Of a stretch of 64,000 nt of DNA, positions 11,801-21,290 are shown piece by piece. The notes under the pieces were generated by a model. That model saw only the letters and a program-made list of their open reading frames with translations. It was not told the origin of the DNA and did no database searches. Position 1 is the stretch's first letter; every line of letters begins with the position of its first letter. Source of the DNA: Symbiodinium sp. CCMP2592 (lineage: Eukaryota; Sar; Dinophyceae; Suessiales; Symbiodiniaceae); contig CAJNDT010006129.1 of assembly GCA_905221615.1 (NCBI GenBank), positions 310,001-374,000 of the forward strand, in the 5' to 3' direction. A program made the translations under genes and the position numbers.

Positions 11801-14800
11801 ACTGTTCGAAACCAGACCCTGGTAAGAGTCTTGATCTAAGGCGAGTAATGTCTGACACCAAGGCATCAAGGGACGGTGATGGTTTGGAATGATGCAATGG
11901 TAATTCAGTTTTACTCGATAAGGAATTTACTCTAGCAACAAGTGATCTGATTTTCGGATCTTGCAGGAGTTTGGAATCCTTGAGAGGATTTGCTGTCAAA
12001 AGTGAATACTCTTGGTCAAGAAGTTCCGAAAGTCCCTGGAGGCATTCATCTCCAGAGTATCCTAGTATGTCTGTGACTAAAGAAAGATGAGATGCATATG
12101 TATCTCTCTTCAGGAATCTTGCCAAACACGAGGCAAAGGTCTCACAGAATTCATAAGGATACACTTGTGCGAGTTTCGTTTTAAGACCGTAGCCTTGAAT
12201 ACCCTTTTCGTCTCCTGGTGGAGATGTTGGAGATTTCGTTTTGGCAGAATGCCTCTGGAGAGGAGTTAGAACCTGCGGTGGCAGGTTGTGCATGAAAATC
12301 GAGGATTTCGATTCATAGTATCCTTTTGGATCTTTCATGCCATAGGCTTGTAGGTTACAGACCTCATAGCTGATCTTGCGGTTGGAAAACAGGCGTTTTG
12401 CTTCTGGTGAAGACCAGAGCCTGCTGTAGTATGGGTTCTCAAGAACAAAGTAACGTCCGAGCTTCATTTGGTGGTCTGCGACCGATTCACAGAATTTTAA
12501 AACAGAAAGTCTCTTGGCAGAGCCTTTCTTCCACTGTGAGTACCAGCTAGACCACTGAGAGTGATCGGGTGACATAACAATAATAGTAGGTTCTTGTTCC
12601 TTGATGATCCTAAGAAGATTGGAGCGACCTTGCGGTTGCTCAAGATCTAGACCACTACGCAAGTCGACTGGCTGACCTACTCGCAGACCTGACAGGGCAG
12701 CCTTGTGACTCATACGGGGAGATCCACCGTAGAGTTCTAGGAAGTCAATCTTCCCAGTGCTGGTGACCTGCCAGTGACACTCTTGATGCGGAACCGTTAG
12801 GTCTGTCGACTGCAGGGAAGCATCAAAGGTGACCATGCAACTTGCATGGTCAGAACCTTCTGACGTCAGAGTTTCCTCATCAGGCGCGAGAGGAATCTCC
12901 ACATCAGATGTTATGTCATAATTTTTCCTCAGTTTTGAGATATTAACGCGGACGATGCGTGTTCCAAGATCCACACCTACCATGGATCCTCCGAGTTCGG
13001 AGATCACCTTTCCTTTTAGCCAAGATCCATGTTTGGACCCAGTTGATCCAATCTTAGACTTATCCTCTGACCAGTAGAAAACCTTATCTCCCAAAGAGAA
13101 AGGTCCTTCGGTCATTGACAGTCTGGCCGCAAGATCTCTGCGCAGATCATCAGATTGGCGTGCCTCTTGGTAAGCCCTGTTGGCAAGCTCCTTAATGGCT
13201 CTCGCAGTGACTTCCGTATCAGTTGGATTACCTGTCAACTGATTGGGATCAGCGTTCTCTGGTGTTATAACATCTCGAGGACGCCTACCAAAGGCCATTT
13301 CTAAAGGAGTAACTCCTCCATAGGTAATCGAAGAGTTTCTTGCCAAACATGCTTGTCGAACGAGGTTGCCATACTTCATGGTGATTCCGTTATACTGCGG
13401 GTCACCATCCTTCAGGATCTGAAGTATGATCTTAATCTGATGCTTCAGCAATCTTACAGCAGCTTCGGCCCTGTTGGGCCATGGTGTTCCAGGTCCTGTT
13501 GCTACAGGCTTGATATTCTGCCGATTGTAATAAGCCTCCATTTTTGGAGTCATGAATGCTTGATCTCCAACTACAACCTTTGGGTTGATCTGAAATTTCT
13601 CAAAGTAGTCATTCATAATCGACATTGTAGTATGCTCTTCTTTATCCTGGACTACTTCGGAAGTCAACAGGTTTGTTGCTCCGTCATAGAGAATAAGAAA
13701 TATTAAGCGACTATTCTTGCCGGGAATTGGAAGCTCACCGTGATCTACGAAGGTGAGATCACCGAAAGTCTCTGATCTTAAACCGGAAATCTTCGCTCTT
13801 GAAGGAGCTCTCACGTGTTCCTGACAGGCTGAACACTTTTTGACCAGTTGGTCATATAGCTCATATATCTCCTTTGGGATCTGTAAGGCTTTCGTGCGTC
13901 GCTTGAACTGATCCGTACTCATATGACGGTGCTTAAGGTGAAGCTTATAGAGTTCTACAGGGTCCTTAAGCTTCTCATGAATCCTGCGAAGAGCAATGGG
14001 AAGAGATGGCGATGGTTCTGCGACAATCTCTTCACCTGTAGGTGAGTCTGTACCAGGAGCCGGGTATTCTCTTGACTCAAGTGGTCTTACCTCCGTCCCG
14101 TCATCAGCTCCTGGGACCATAGACTTCTCCTCAACAGGAGGTTTGACCGCATATTTGCGGGTTTTCTTCAGAAGGTTTTTAAGACCCTTTGGAGTCTTTG
14201 TCTTCGCAGGTGGAACCTCAAGTCTTTCTTCTTCTGGAGGTTCGTGCGGTGCAGATGATTCTGCAGGTTTGTCTCTAGAGCCTGATGATGGTTCCGATGG
14301 TTCGGAAGGCTCAGGAGCATCACCAGATGGTTCTGGTGGATCAGGTTTCTTGGCAGATGATTCTGCCGGATCAGATGGAAGAGGCTTCTTCTTTCCTGGA
14401 ATGCCCTTCGGTGGTGGATCAGCTGCTCCTTCAGGTGCTTTGTCGCAACCTTTGAGGAACGTATGAGGCTTTTTCTGTCCTGCGCAGGCTGGACAGCGAC
14501 CTTCCGGGATCTTAGTATAAGATCTTCTTTCTTCCTTTGGCTTCTTAGCTCCTAGAGCAGTCTCCGTCGCACTGAACGACGTACCTGACTTAGGGAGATA
14601 CTTCCTGGTGGAAGTGAAGCCTAGAAGGTCCAATACCAAATGGTTATTGGTACTAATCGGAAGGGGGGTTTTGTACAAACCAAAAGCTTCACACGTTGCT
14701 AGGTCAGCTGTGGGACTACACTCGAGGGTCATTCTTAGATTCCTCATCTGTTCGATGGAGAACAAAATGGGAACTCTCCCCTGATCCAGAACCTCGATGG

Positions 14801-16769
14801 TTGTATCTCTTCTTGGAGTTGTGTTGAACCATAGAGTTACACGCTCCTTGATAAGAGCTGTTTCACTATCTGCGAAAGAGAACTTCGTGTTCGAAGGTGA
14901 GAAAGTGAAATCAATCATGCCTGGGGCACGTTGCTTCACGGCCTTGATAAGCCTGTTCACCGCATAGCGGGAACCCATAGCCCTAGTACAACCTGAGTCA
15001 AGTATGACAAAGGTAGGGTTCTTATCAAGATTGATCCGCTCTGTGAGAGCAGATAGGACGGTGTGCTGCAACGGAAACACCGCTGTTGCAGTTTCAACAC
15101 CTTGCCCCTCGGATGGTTCAAAGACCTGGGGCACGTAACTCACTGATGAGTTGAACACGGGTTCTTGGTGCGCGCTCGGATCTGTGCCTCTACCTGATGA
15201 TCCTGCTTGATTTCTTCTCTTCTTTCTCCGTGTTTTTCTTCGTGAGGCTTGTGATGCATAGTATGTATAAGACGTTTGATCGTCATAAGCGGCATAATTC
15301 CAACTGGAGTCAGTATAATAACTGTCCTCATACCATGAATCCCAGCTCGGTGCGGTGGAACTTTCATAGGCCTGTGGAGATCCAGTTTGGTCTCCTTGTA
15401 AGGAGGCAGACTTAGCTGTATCCTTACCTTTGCCTTTTGCCTTTGCGCCTTTGAAGGAGCTTCCTTTATCTCCTTTGTCCTTTCCTTTTCCTTTGCCTTT
15501 TCCACCTTTTCCTTTTTCCTTTCCTTTACCTTTACCGAAATAGCTGGAATCAGTTGGATCATGTTCTGCCTGGTTGGCTCTCCCTTTTCCGCGGTATGAC
15601 CTAAAACGGCCACGTCCTTTTCGCTTGCCACCCTTTGCTCTTCCCGGTGATCCGGGACGCATTCTTGGTCTTCTTCCCTTTTTGAATCTCCTTGCAACGA
15701 AGGCCTCATGGTCATCAACTGTCCAGAAGACAGCTTCTTCATCCTCGGCGGCAAGAAAGCCTTCCTCAAGGGTGTCTTCGTCTTGGAGCCAGAATCCATC
15801 GACTCCATCGTATTCACCCTGATCGAGGATGAGGAAGTTTCGACCTCCGCGTTTACGGCGTTGGTCTCTCCTTCCATGGCGGTCCTTCTTGTGAGAAGAG
15901 TGCCGAATGTTGGGATCCTGCAGACCAGTTCTGGTCGTTGAGAACTGATCGAACATGGTCTGCCGTACCACAGGGTACGTGTAGGTCTCAATTCGGTGAC
16001 CTTGGTTGGTCAATGCTGTTACCAACCTCTCACGTTGCATCTCATTTAGGTCGGACTGCACTAGGAAGAGGAGAGCTAGGAGATTATCGTTCAGAGGAAA
16101 CGCTCTTCGATGATTGTCAAGGCGTTCCTTGTTCCATGTTTCGAAATAGCGTGCGGCATATGTGTCTCTCTCGGCTGCATCCTGCATGCGCAAGAAGGTT
16201 TGGTCTGCCTGCACAGCTTGCATGAAATCTGGATGGGCATCCTCCAGAGCTATCTCTGGTAAGAGATCCATCCATGAGTTTTTCACGCGCTGTAGCACGA
16301 TCTCAAACTTGGCAATCCAAGTCACAAAGTCTTGGTTGCCCTTCCATGCCTTGAATAGGCCGAGGAAACGCCACAGGAAAACGTACTGTTCTCCTTTCAC
16401 GAAAAATGGACGCATCTTCTTCTTGAAGTAATCTACTCCATCTGGGGCTGCAAGCCTTTCTCGGTTCAGTGATTCCTTTTGTACTGCGGCCAATCCGGAG
16501 AGCCTCGTCTTGAGAGACGGACCTCTTTTGGTGTCATCCAGCGTTGTTATGTCGCACCAGTCGTCAATCAACTGTTCATACTCAAACCACGAGGTGGTGC
16601 CATCATAGGCAGGCGCGATCTTGGGCGTTATGCCTAATGATGCAAGCATGCGGTCAGATGTTGCATATGACTGTGCGACATAAGTGGCTGGACCTTGGGA
16701 GGTCTCTTCGTTCTCATATCCCCCGGAGGATTGGGAACTGTCGTCGGCTTCGCTATGCGAGCTCGACAT
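8883..16769 (-). CDS. Copia-like Gag-Pol polyprotein with inserted methyltransferase-like domain (2628 aa)
   Basis: Domains in order, residues approximate. Gag-like helical region 1-300. Lys/Gly-rich basic stretch 380-470. Aspartic protease with LDSGCT, catalytic Asp at 591. A CPAC...C cluster near 757. Integrase zinc HHCC (HLKHRHMS...CSAC) 940-980. Integrase core with Asp in FVDHG near 1006, Asp in VVGDQAF near 1066 and Glu in NRAEAA near 1102. A domain at 1340-1545 resembles a C5 cytosine methyltransferase (see findings). Acidic/proline-rich linker 1600-1900. RT from about 2020, with HVDD near 2233. RNase H with GYPDAS, AELNAL, TDANN and CLADAL, 2390-2560. The order integrase-RT-RNase H is diagnostic of Ty1/copia. 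It is fully open and starts at the first ATG after the primer-site-like sequence. It ends within the first codons of ORF2. Confidence 0.92.
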   Translation of the reverse strand: MSSSHSEADDSSQSSGGYENEETSQGPATYVAQSYATSDRMLASLGITPKIAPAYDGTTSWFEYEQLIDDWCDITTLDDTKRGPSLKTRLSGLAAVQKESLNRERLAAPDGVDYFKKKMRPFFVKGEQYVFLWRFLGLFKAWKGNQDFVTWIAKFEIVLQRVKNSWMDLLPEIALEDAHPDFMQAVQADQTFLRMQDAAERDTYAARYFETWNKERLDNHRRAFPLNDNLLALLFLVQSDLNEMQRERLVTALTNQGHRIETYTYPVVRQTMFDQFSTTRTGLQDPNIRHSSHKKDRHGRRDQRRKRGGRNFLILDQGEYDGVDGFWLQDEDTLEEGFLAAEDEEAVFWTVDDHEAFVARRFKKGRRPRMRPGSPGRAKGGKRKGRGRFRSYRGKGRANQAEHDPTDSSYFGKGKGKEKGKGGKGKGKGKDKGDKGSSFKGAKAKGKGKDTAKSASLQGDQTGSPQAYESSTAPSWDSWYEDSYYTDSSWNYAAYDDQTSYTYYASQASRRKTRRKKRRNQAGSSGRGTDPSAHQEPVFNSSVSYVPQVFEPSEGQGVETATAVFPLQHTVLSALTERINLDKNPTFVILDSGCTRAMGSRYAVNRLIKAVKQRAPGMIDFTFSPSNTKFSFADSETALIKERVTLWFNTTPRRDTTIEVLDQGRVPILFSIEQMRNLRMTLECSPTADLATCEAFGLYKTPLPISTNNHLVLDLLGFTSTRKYLPKSGTSFSATETALGAKKPKEERRSYTKIPEGRCPACAGQKKPHTFLKGCDKAPEGAADPPPKGIPGKKKPLPSDPAESSAKKPDPPEPSGDAPEPSEPSEPSSGSRDKPAESSAPHEPPEEERLEVPPAKTKTPKGLKNLLKKTRKYAVKPPVEEKSMVPGADDGTEVRPLESREYPAPGTDSPTGEEIVAEPSPSLPIALRRIHEKLKDPVELYKLHLKHRHMSTDQFKRRTKALQIPKEIYELYDQLVKKCSACQEHVRAPSRAKISGLRSETFGDLTFVDHGELPIPGKNSRLIFLILYDGATNLLTSEVVQDKEEHTTMSIMNDYFEKFQINPKVVVGDQAFMTPKMEAYYNRQNIKPVATGPGTPWPNRAEAAVRLLKHQIKIILQILKDGDPQYNGITMKYGNLVRQACLARNSSITYGGVTPLEMAFGRRPRDVITPENADPNQLTGNPTDTEVTARAIKELANRAYQEARQSDDLRRDLAARLSMTEGPFSLGDKVFYWSEDKSKIGSTGSKHGSWLKGKVISELGGSMVGVDLGTRIVRVNISKLRKNYDITSDVEIPLAPDEETLTSEGSDHASCMVTFDASLQSTDLTVPHQECHWQVTSTGKIDFLELYGGSPRMSHKAALSGLRVGQPVDLRSGLDLEQPQGRSNLLRIIKEQEPTIIVMSPDHSQWSSWYSQWKKGSAKRLSVLKFCESVADHQMKLGRYFVLENPYYSRLWSSPEAKRLFSNRKISYEVCNLQAYGMKDPKGYYESKSSIFMHNLPPQVLTPLQRHSAKTKSPTSPPGDEKGIQGYGLKTKLAQVYPYEFCETFASCLARFLKRDTYASHLSLVTDILGYSGDECLQGLSELLDQEYSLLTANPLKDSKLLQDPKIRSLVARVNSLSSKTELPLHHSKPSPSLDALVSDITRLRSRLLPGSGFEQCTLYRGTFGTVKALTSVTDGVLVFWNKKKPNSTMTCCLPHQVSWNKVHPSTFSGVLFQMTGGKTSPSVRTPPDVIMSDEEVSPSDPSEPMSTNRSRITSDDVSMPEPDQPMPPGTPPSRPPPPIPPPRLPAVSSDEPVAPARAKPRVHPPPRVPSPRRLGGDVSPRSSSERKVSPHKQKSPSQVPTPKPKPKAHPQGPILPLQQDEEDSEEELVPDDPGQPSAPPHTSGSPEPESDAESEDTRYYSDEEGDLVVDEKDWILLTEEQKLCSNTGSFSMPRYMHGGPVDIREVTSRVRSDRTRYKPTKRFRSDIREEYDLLTEEDKALSLSSPRNSANLTQKAQRKEATAKEKREMKKQFDEAKAAEYQSWLDNDVFELVDTRKLGNIRNYVTGRWVLTLKRDKDGNFLKCKARWVLRGFQDRQKDIQQTDSPAASRPGFRLAIQLAANKLWNLTHIDLKTAFLQGEAYDESRDIICQIPPEAGYPPYIAARMKKPAYGLNDAPRRWWNIVDKALLSYGLVPTRADRCTYVLYGKKSATADAELKKSQPKTMESAIDYLLDPIAGNNAKGRQVHGVVCLHVDDLCMAGDDTFRKAVIESIKKEFAVGSEDTNDIMFVGQRLVWKDATASVPAHISVNQNLAVEALEEIVFDKKLNNEQQCTPQQHTAYRSVLGQINWLQSRTQAHICYRFSRCASKAAKPTIGDIRELNKLVRILKSTEVELRFWPLKGNLRILGYPDASYRNNDDKSSQRAHVIFLAEDRNPKLKGMKQSAAAASSKKNDFSESSIKETSSRGSLVDYESHKITTTTMSTTVAELNALMRCFGTCLFLKGLWADLSSETVPIHIRTDANNLVTTAGTTHLPEQKETHHLIQMLRKESNSGSLDDLAHVSSKYCLADALTKHSAQPDELIKALETGNLPETDIHPPFRELLQHKAFTVRWIIDNLKNAATAVAFLGIDISTEIYRLFYCQGIWW
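12150..12765 (-). other. Methyltransferase-like domain inside the copia polyprotein
   Basis: This segment (ORF1 residues about 1335-1540) lies between integrase and RT, where copia elements normally have only linker. It opens with KIDFLELYGGSPRMSHKAAL, like motif I of C5 DNA methyltransferases (FxGxG). Next come an acidic strand (QPVDLRSGLDL), then IIVMSPDHSQWSSW at the place of motif IV (PPCxxxS), then FVLENPYYSRLW at the place of motif VI (ENV). The catalytic cysteine of PPC is replaced (PDH), so a classical cytosine methyl transfer looks unlikely. Methyltransferases captured by dinoflagellate retrotransposons have been described before; this looks like a divergent relative. Confidence 0.55.
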
Positions 16770-17100
16770 TGTGCTGCCTCTTATCCGCTTGGTTAAGCGT
16801 TCGGCGAGGCCGACCGCTGTAGCGGACTTTGGGAGGCGGGCGGCCCTTTCCGGGCTCCGCTACCAGAAAACTGAGCCGATACACCCACAAGGAAATGCTC
16901 CTTGTTAGGAGGTGTATGACCAGTTTATTCCCTAAGGATCAAAGGGCAGCGCCCTGCACACGGACAGTAGTTGTTTTGTCTTGCTACGCAAGGAGAGCTT
17001 GTCTTGTCTCAATATGGTAAAACCACTGTGAGCCAATGGGCAGCGGAATGTATATGTATGAGCATGCAGCCATTGCTGTAGGTACCTGTTAGAGCTACCC
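16770..17100 (-). promoter_or_regulatory. 5' LTR/leader region of the copia element
   Basis: Going upstream of the ORF1 ATG on the minus strand there is an 80-base leader, a primer-binding-site-like sequence (16850-16865), and then LTR-like sequence. The latter contains an AATAAA at 16929-16924. It also has a small hairpin in which ATACACC (16879-16885) pairs with GGTGTAT (16911-16917) around an inner CTCCT/AGGAG stem. Polyadenylation signal plus hairpin just outside the primer site is what an LTR R region often shows. The outer LTR end cannot be placed. Confidence 0.5.
16850..16865 (-). other. Primer-binding-site-like sequence (initiator-Met tRNA type)
   Basis: The minus strand reads TGGTAGCGGAGCCCGG about 80 bases before the ORF1 ATG. 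Copia-family elements are usually primed by the initiator methionine tRNA, whose primer site begins TGGTA-x-CAGAG or, in yeast Ty1, TGGTAGCGCC. The first seven bases and the following GGAGC-like part fit. The exact tRNA is not known. Confidence 0.5.
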
Positions 17101-18120
17101 CTTTAGAGGTTTACGCAAACAGGGGGGGGGCTGGGAACGCCAGACGCCTGACCATAAATGGTGCCGCGTCGCCGCGTCGCAGGCCCCACCCCCCCCACCC
17201 CCCATGGCATGCCCCCCCCGCCCAAGCCGGGCAGGCTCTCGTCCCAGCAATAAGGCACACGTCATCCGCGTAACTACCCCCCCAAGCCAGGCCTTGGCAA
17301 AAGGAGGGGGCGGGAGGGATAACCCACAACCATGGAAACCACAAGAAAGGGAGCCACAGGGGCGGGGTGGGGAAGGATAAGCCCTTCCCCTTCACCTCCC
17401 CTCGACATACAAATGAGAATGATGGGGATGATGTTGCGCACAATGATGTTGATGTGCTATGCCCAGTGTGACAGTTGGCGGCACCTTTGCTCTTATGTTG
17501 CTCTGGGCTTCGGCAAAGCATGTTCATTTGCTTGGCTTGTGATGTTCTTGCGAAAACTGTATCGATCTTTGTCATTGCAAGCCCAGTCTCGGTTGGGTTC
17601 GCTACAAGTAAGCTTGAGCACGTTTTGGAATGATTCTCATTCGGGACTCTTGAGCAAGGGACCGGAGGAGAGTGCGGATGGGGATCATGACCACCATCTT
17701 CGTCATCATCATTACCATCATATTCATCACTATCATTGGCTTTGGAGCTCAAGGCAGGTCGGAGTTCAGTGGAACTGTATCACATCCTAAGGTCCAAACT
17801 CTTAGCAACCGGACACCCAACCAGCAATGGCCATGGAAGGGGGAACGCAACCACAGGGGGGAGGGGCAGCGGGGAACCCACACCACAGGGAACCACAGGG
17901 GGGGAGGGCGGATACCATGGGGTGGGGGGGGGAGGGGGGGCCTAGCAGCGCTGCACCATATATCCAAGCATGGTCCCTTTATGAGTATGCTATACTATGC
18001 CCAAGAACCTATGCTATTCAGGCCCCTATGGCGCCAGGTCGCTGAAGGTTCGGCATAAATCGCTGGATCGGCTCCATCCAAGAAGAGGGGCCGATAAGCC
18101 AACCTCTCTCGTTTGAGGCG
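17101..18120. other. Intergenic: C-run and G-run rich DNA
   Basis: No gene is recognised. The stretch alternates poly-C and poly-G runs (for example 17120-17330 and 17860-17945) with a short CAT-rich microsatellite near 17690-17735. The open frame on the minus strand contains SYADDVCLIAGT, like an RT active site, but nothing around it supports an RT. Confidence 0.5.
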
Positions 18121-20402
18121 GCAGTTCACCAGCGTCTTAGAACTTTGGTGGTTTCATGGTTGGGCTTAGGGTTTCGGGGCTTCTGTTTCGGGGTTTGGCT
18201 TCAAGGACTGGGAATACTCAGGGCTCGTTCGCTTGTACAGTGCTGGGTTGCGAGTTTTGGGCTTAGGGCCTAGGGTAGGAATTGGACGGACGCATCTCAG
18301 GGCCGCTTTTGAACCGGGCTTCGGGATACCCGGACCCAGGGCTTCAGATTGAAACACGGTTGAGGGCTAAGAGCCTACGTCTCGATGCGGTTCACACTCC
18401 CAGGACCCCTCCGAAGAACCTCTCTACAAGATTCATGGAAGACACGTCAAAAATGAGAATTAGAAACGAAGAAGAAAGCAACGCAAACCCAAAAGATAAA
18501 TGGCCTTTCTACTGGAAAAAGGGAGGCGAAAACAAACCCTATAGATCCCTAAACGGAACCCCTATAAAGGTACCCTTATAGATCCCTTTAAAGGAACCCT
18601 AGGACCCACAGATGAGTGAAATGCCCAGCCACCGATTTGCCAGCCGGTGATCCCGAAGGTCTTCCCTGCCGAGCTCACCTCAGAGACTCCAAGGGCTCAA
18701 ACTAGACGAAGACAATAGAGTTTAGGGTTAAGGGTTCCTTTAAAGGGGTCTACAAGGGTTCCTTTAAAGGGATCAATAAGGGTTCTATAAAGGGGTTTAA
18801 GGATTTGGGCTTCAAGGTGTTGGGTTTCGGGTTTCGACTCTCACTCTCACTGACGCAGGCACGGCTTCTGGGTCTCATTGCTACCAGGGTTTTGGGTTTT
18901 TCGGGTTTTGGGGGTTTTGTGTTTAAAGAACGAAAACTAAAGGATAATGACACTTGCAGGAATTCTCGTAGCGGTTCAAGATGCTACGGGTGTTTTAGCT
19001 TGTAGGGCTTTGGGGCTGTCTGGGAGCCCTAAACCCTAAACCCTAAAACGTAGGGTCTAAGAGGCTTGCGAGCCAAAGAGTCCCACAAGGCGGGGTTGGG
19101 ATGTCAGAGGCTGGCGTCTTGAGGCTCTCAACAGAGAACCCTAAAGCGTGATCACAACATAGGGGCTCCGGGGTTTCGGAGGTAAGGGTTCAGAATTTGG
19201 GATAAAGGGCACGGAGTTTCGGGTTGTGTGGCTGGGCTTGGCCTACGCTGGGGGCATAAACTCCTTTAAGGTTGCTGGGATAACCGAAGGCCTGCGGCTT
19301 GGCAAGGTTTGTCCATCCTGCTTCGAAAGCTATTTAACTTCAATGGCAACGAAGCTTGGAGTTAATTATCTGCTGTACATGTACACAATGGTGTGGACAG
19401 ATAGCAAGCGCTCGCCTCTTCCCGCAGGGGTTAAGGACTTCGACGTCCGCTTTCAGCATAAGGAACCTAACACCTCCTCGATTGGAAGATCTGACCTTGT
19501 CGTTGTGGATGTTTGCCCCAAGAGCAACTTCCTGCCTCCAACCCAAAATAAAATGGGGGCCTTAACAAGTAGAATAGTGTTTGGGGCCGATTCTACCATA
19601 ATTATCATAAGGAACCCCCAAAGCAGTTTTGGTAATTATTTCGGTCCCTATAGTACATCATGAAGCGCACCAGTTACACCCGAACTTGAACTTTCAATTG
19701 CCCCGCAAGGCACACAGTAATTATCTGATGGAAATCGTCACCCCAAGGCTGCCACGGTCAGCGTTCTTTCCCACATGTCCGGAAGCCGGGCGAAATGGAT
19801 GTGGCCTGCTGGCATGTCCTGCAACATCTCTCAGGACTTGGGGCGGAGGGTCGAAACTTCCGGATTCATGGTTCGGGGTCACGGTTCACAGATAAACCCT
19901 CAAACCGTAAAGCGGTCCAGAAATGAGGATTCCCGACTAGCTGCTCAGGTTTAAGAACTCTGAGAAGTCCAGTGTTACTCTTCCACTGGCGACGCTACCC
20001 CAAGCCGCAACCGACATTGGAACAGCACGTCACCAGCTCTTCGCGGCGTTTGAAGCCAAGCAAACCCATGTTGACATACCCCAGAGCCAGGAAACCCTTG
20101 GCGGTTAATAATACGAAAGCAACAAGACCAAGGCCTAGGCCGAAGTCAACAAAACCCGAAGAGCTCTTCAAGGGTTCTACACGGTTCTACGCTGTAGAGC
20201 CCTCATAACTAGAACAGGTTGTTTTCGTGCGGTGTATCACAGTATACCCTGGTGGACACGGGGCATCTGCACAAGGACACTATGCATATTTAGCCTACAA
20301 TACTAATACGACACATCTGGAAAGGCCTGAAGAAACACTCGGTCACAGACTTGCACACAGATGTCTCGAATCTCGTGTGTATAAACAATACTAGTACTAG
20401 CA
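18121..20402. other. Intergenic: degenerate TTTAGGG-like and TTTAAAGG repeats, no clear gene
   Basis: Scattered GGGTTT/CCCTAAA words occur, with an exact short run at 19028-19048. The interval 19260-19560 holds a plus-strand open frame of 145 codons with no recognisable family. It may be an exon but cannot be supported further. Confidence 0.5.
18541..18800. repeat. Imperfect repeat built on TATAGATCCCTTTAAAGG
   Basis: Units such as TAGATCCCTTTAAAGGAACC recur here on both strands (18570-18600, then inverted at 18730-18800). They recur again near 23738-23790 and in a tandem of four at 28228-28338. The core TTTAAA is self-complementary. The repeat travels with TTTAGGG-type repeats in this window. 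Confidence 0.7.
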
Positions 20403-20407
20403 CCTGT

Positions 20408-20465
20408 AATAATAATAATAATATTAATAATAATAGAAACAGCGATCATAATGATAATAAGAAGA
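20408..20465. repeat. (AAT)n microsatellite, interrupted
   Basis: There is a run of AAT/ATA trinucleotides with a few substitutions. Open frames translating it as poly-Asn or poly-Ile are artefacts. Confidence 0.9.
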
Positions 20466-20586
20466 AGCACAATATTGAAAATAATCTTTTTAAATCCGGC
20501 CCTGCGCCCCAAATCCATGCGGCCTTAGCTTTCGCCAGCCCGCTGGGTGGCGGGTCAAAGATCATGTACTTGTAGACCTCTCAAGT

Positions 20587-20679
20587 GGTTGGTTGTCAAA
20601 ATTATGGTCCCTTTTTGGGTCCCTGTTATAACACGGCACCTATTATTTAGGGTACCCAAAAAGGGATCATAACCACCCA
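20587..20679. mobile_element. MITE-like palindromic element, family E
   Basis: Inverted ends read TTATGGTCCCTTTTTGGG on the left and CCCAAAAAGGGATCATAA on the right, with weaker matching outward. A half copy of the same end, reading GACCTTGATTTTGACAACCA, lies at 30196-30215. Confidence 0.6.
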
Positions 20680-20902
20680 AGTTTCAATCCGGTGCAGAGC
20701 TGAGGGAGTGCTTAGAAAGCGTTGCCAGTGCACCGGATGTTCAAAGAAGTGCAGACTTGCTTCGTCTTTACAATATTATATAGACAGTACATGCGTGCAT
20801 CGATGCAGTTCCCTAGCTCTGTACCCTAAACCCAACAGAACCGTAAACCTTCTTGTACCAAAATGCATTCGAAACCGTAAATATGTGCAAAACTGCACTA
20901 AA

Positions 20903-21007
20903 TACGGTTGATGATATAAATCCTGCATGACCCATAATAAGGAATTCACCATAATTCCCATAGTTTAGGGCCCTTAAGGTCATGCAGGATTTGTATCATC
21001 AACCGTA
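20903..21007. mobile_element. MITE-like palindromic element, family F (TA-flanked)
   Basis: Terminal inverted repeats of about 30 bp begin CGGTTGATGATA and end with its complement. The element is bounded by TA on both sides (20903-20904 and 21006-21007), the pattern expected from a Tc1/mariner-type transposase. It has no coding capacity. Confidence 0.75.
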
Positions 21008-21036
21008 GTTCAAAATTAAAAATATTTGTATTCCTC

Positions 21037-21078
<42 letters not shown>

Positions 21079-21085
21079 GTACTAG

Positions 21086-21120
<35 letters not shown>

Positions 21121-21164
21121 CTGCTGCTGCTGCTACGACTACTATTCCTGCTGCTGCTGCTACG

Positions 21165-21209
<45 letters not shown>

Positions 21210-21290
21210 GCTACTGCTACTGCTACTATTACTGCTACTAATACTGCTACTACTGCTACTACTGCTACTACTCCTACTCCTACTTCTACC
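21037..21290. repeat. (CTA)n trinucleotide array
   Basis: About 250 bases of CTA/CTG/CTC-type triplets abut the 3' end of the ankyrin pseudogene. Long Val/Ala or Leu open frames over it are repeat translations. Confidence 0.95.

Larger units (their letters stand above)
3951..17100 (-). mobile_element. Ty1/copia-type retrotransposon with three ORFs, nearly complete
   Basis: Read on the minus strand, the order is leader with a tRNA-primer-site-like sequence, ORF1 (gag-protease-integrase-RT-RNase H, integrase before RT as in copia), ORF2, ORF3, gap. ORF1 alone is 2628 codons, against roughly 1300-1500 for ordinary copia polyproteins. The extra length comes from low-complexity linkers and an inserted methyltransferase-like domain. 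The absence of any stop or frameshift over more than 11 kb suggests a young, possibly active copy. LTR boundaries could not be fixed, because the 3' LTR is lost in the gap and no second copy of the 5' flank is in the window. Confidence 0.85.

Noticed and set aside
17111-17752. Minus-strand frame with SYADDVCLIAGT, like an RT active site
   Set aside because: No other RT motif lies near it in any frame, and the stretch is C- and G-run rich. Kept only as a remark.
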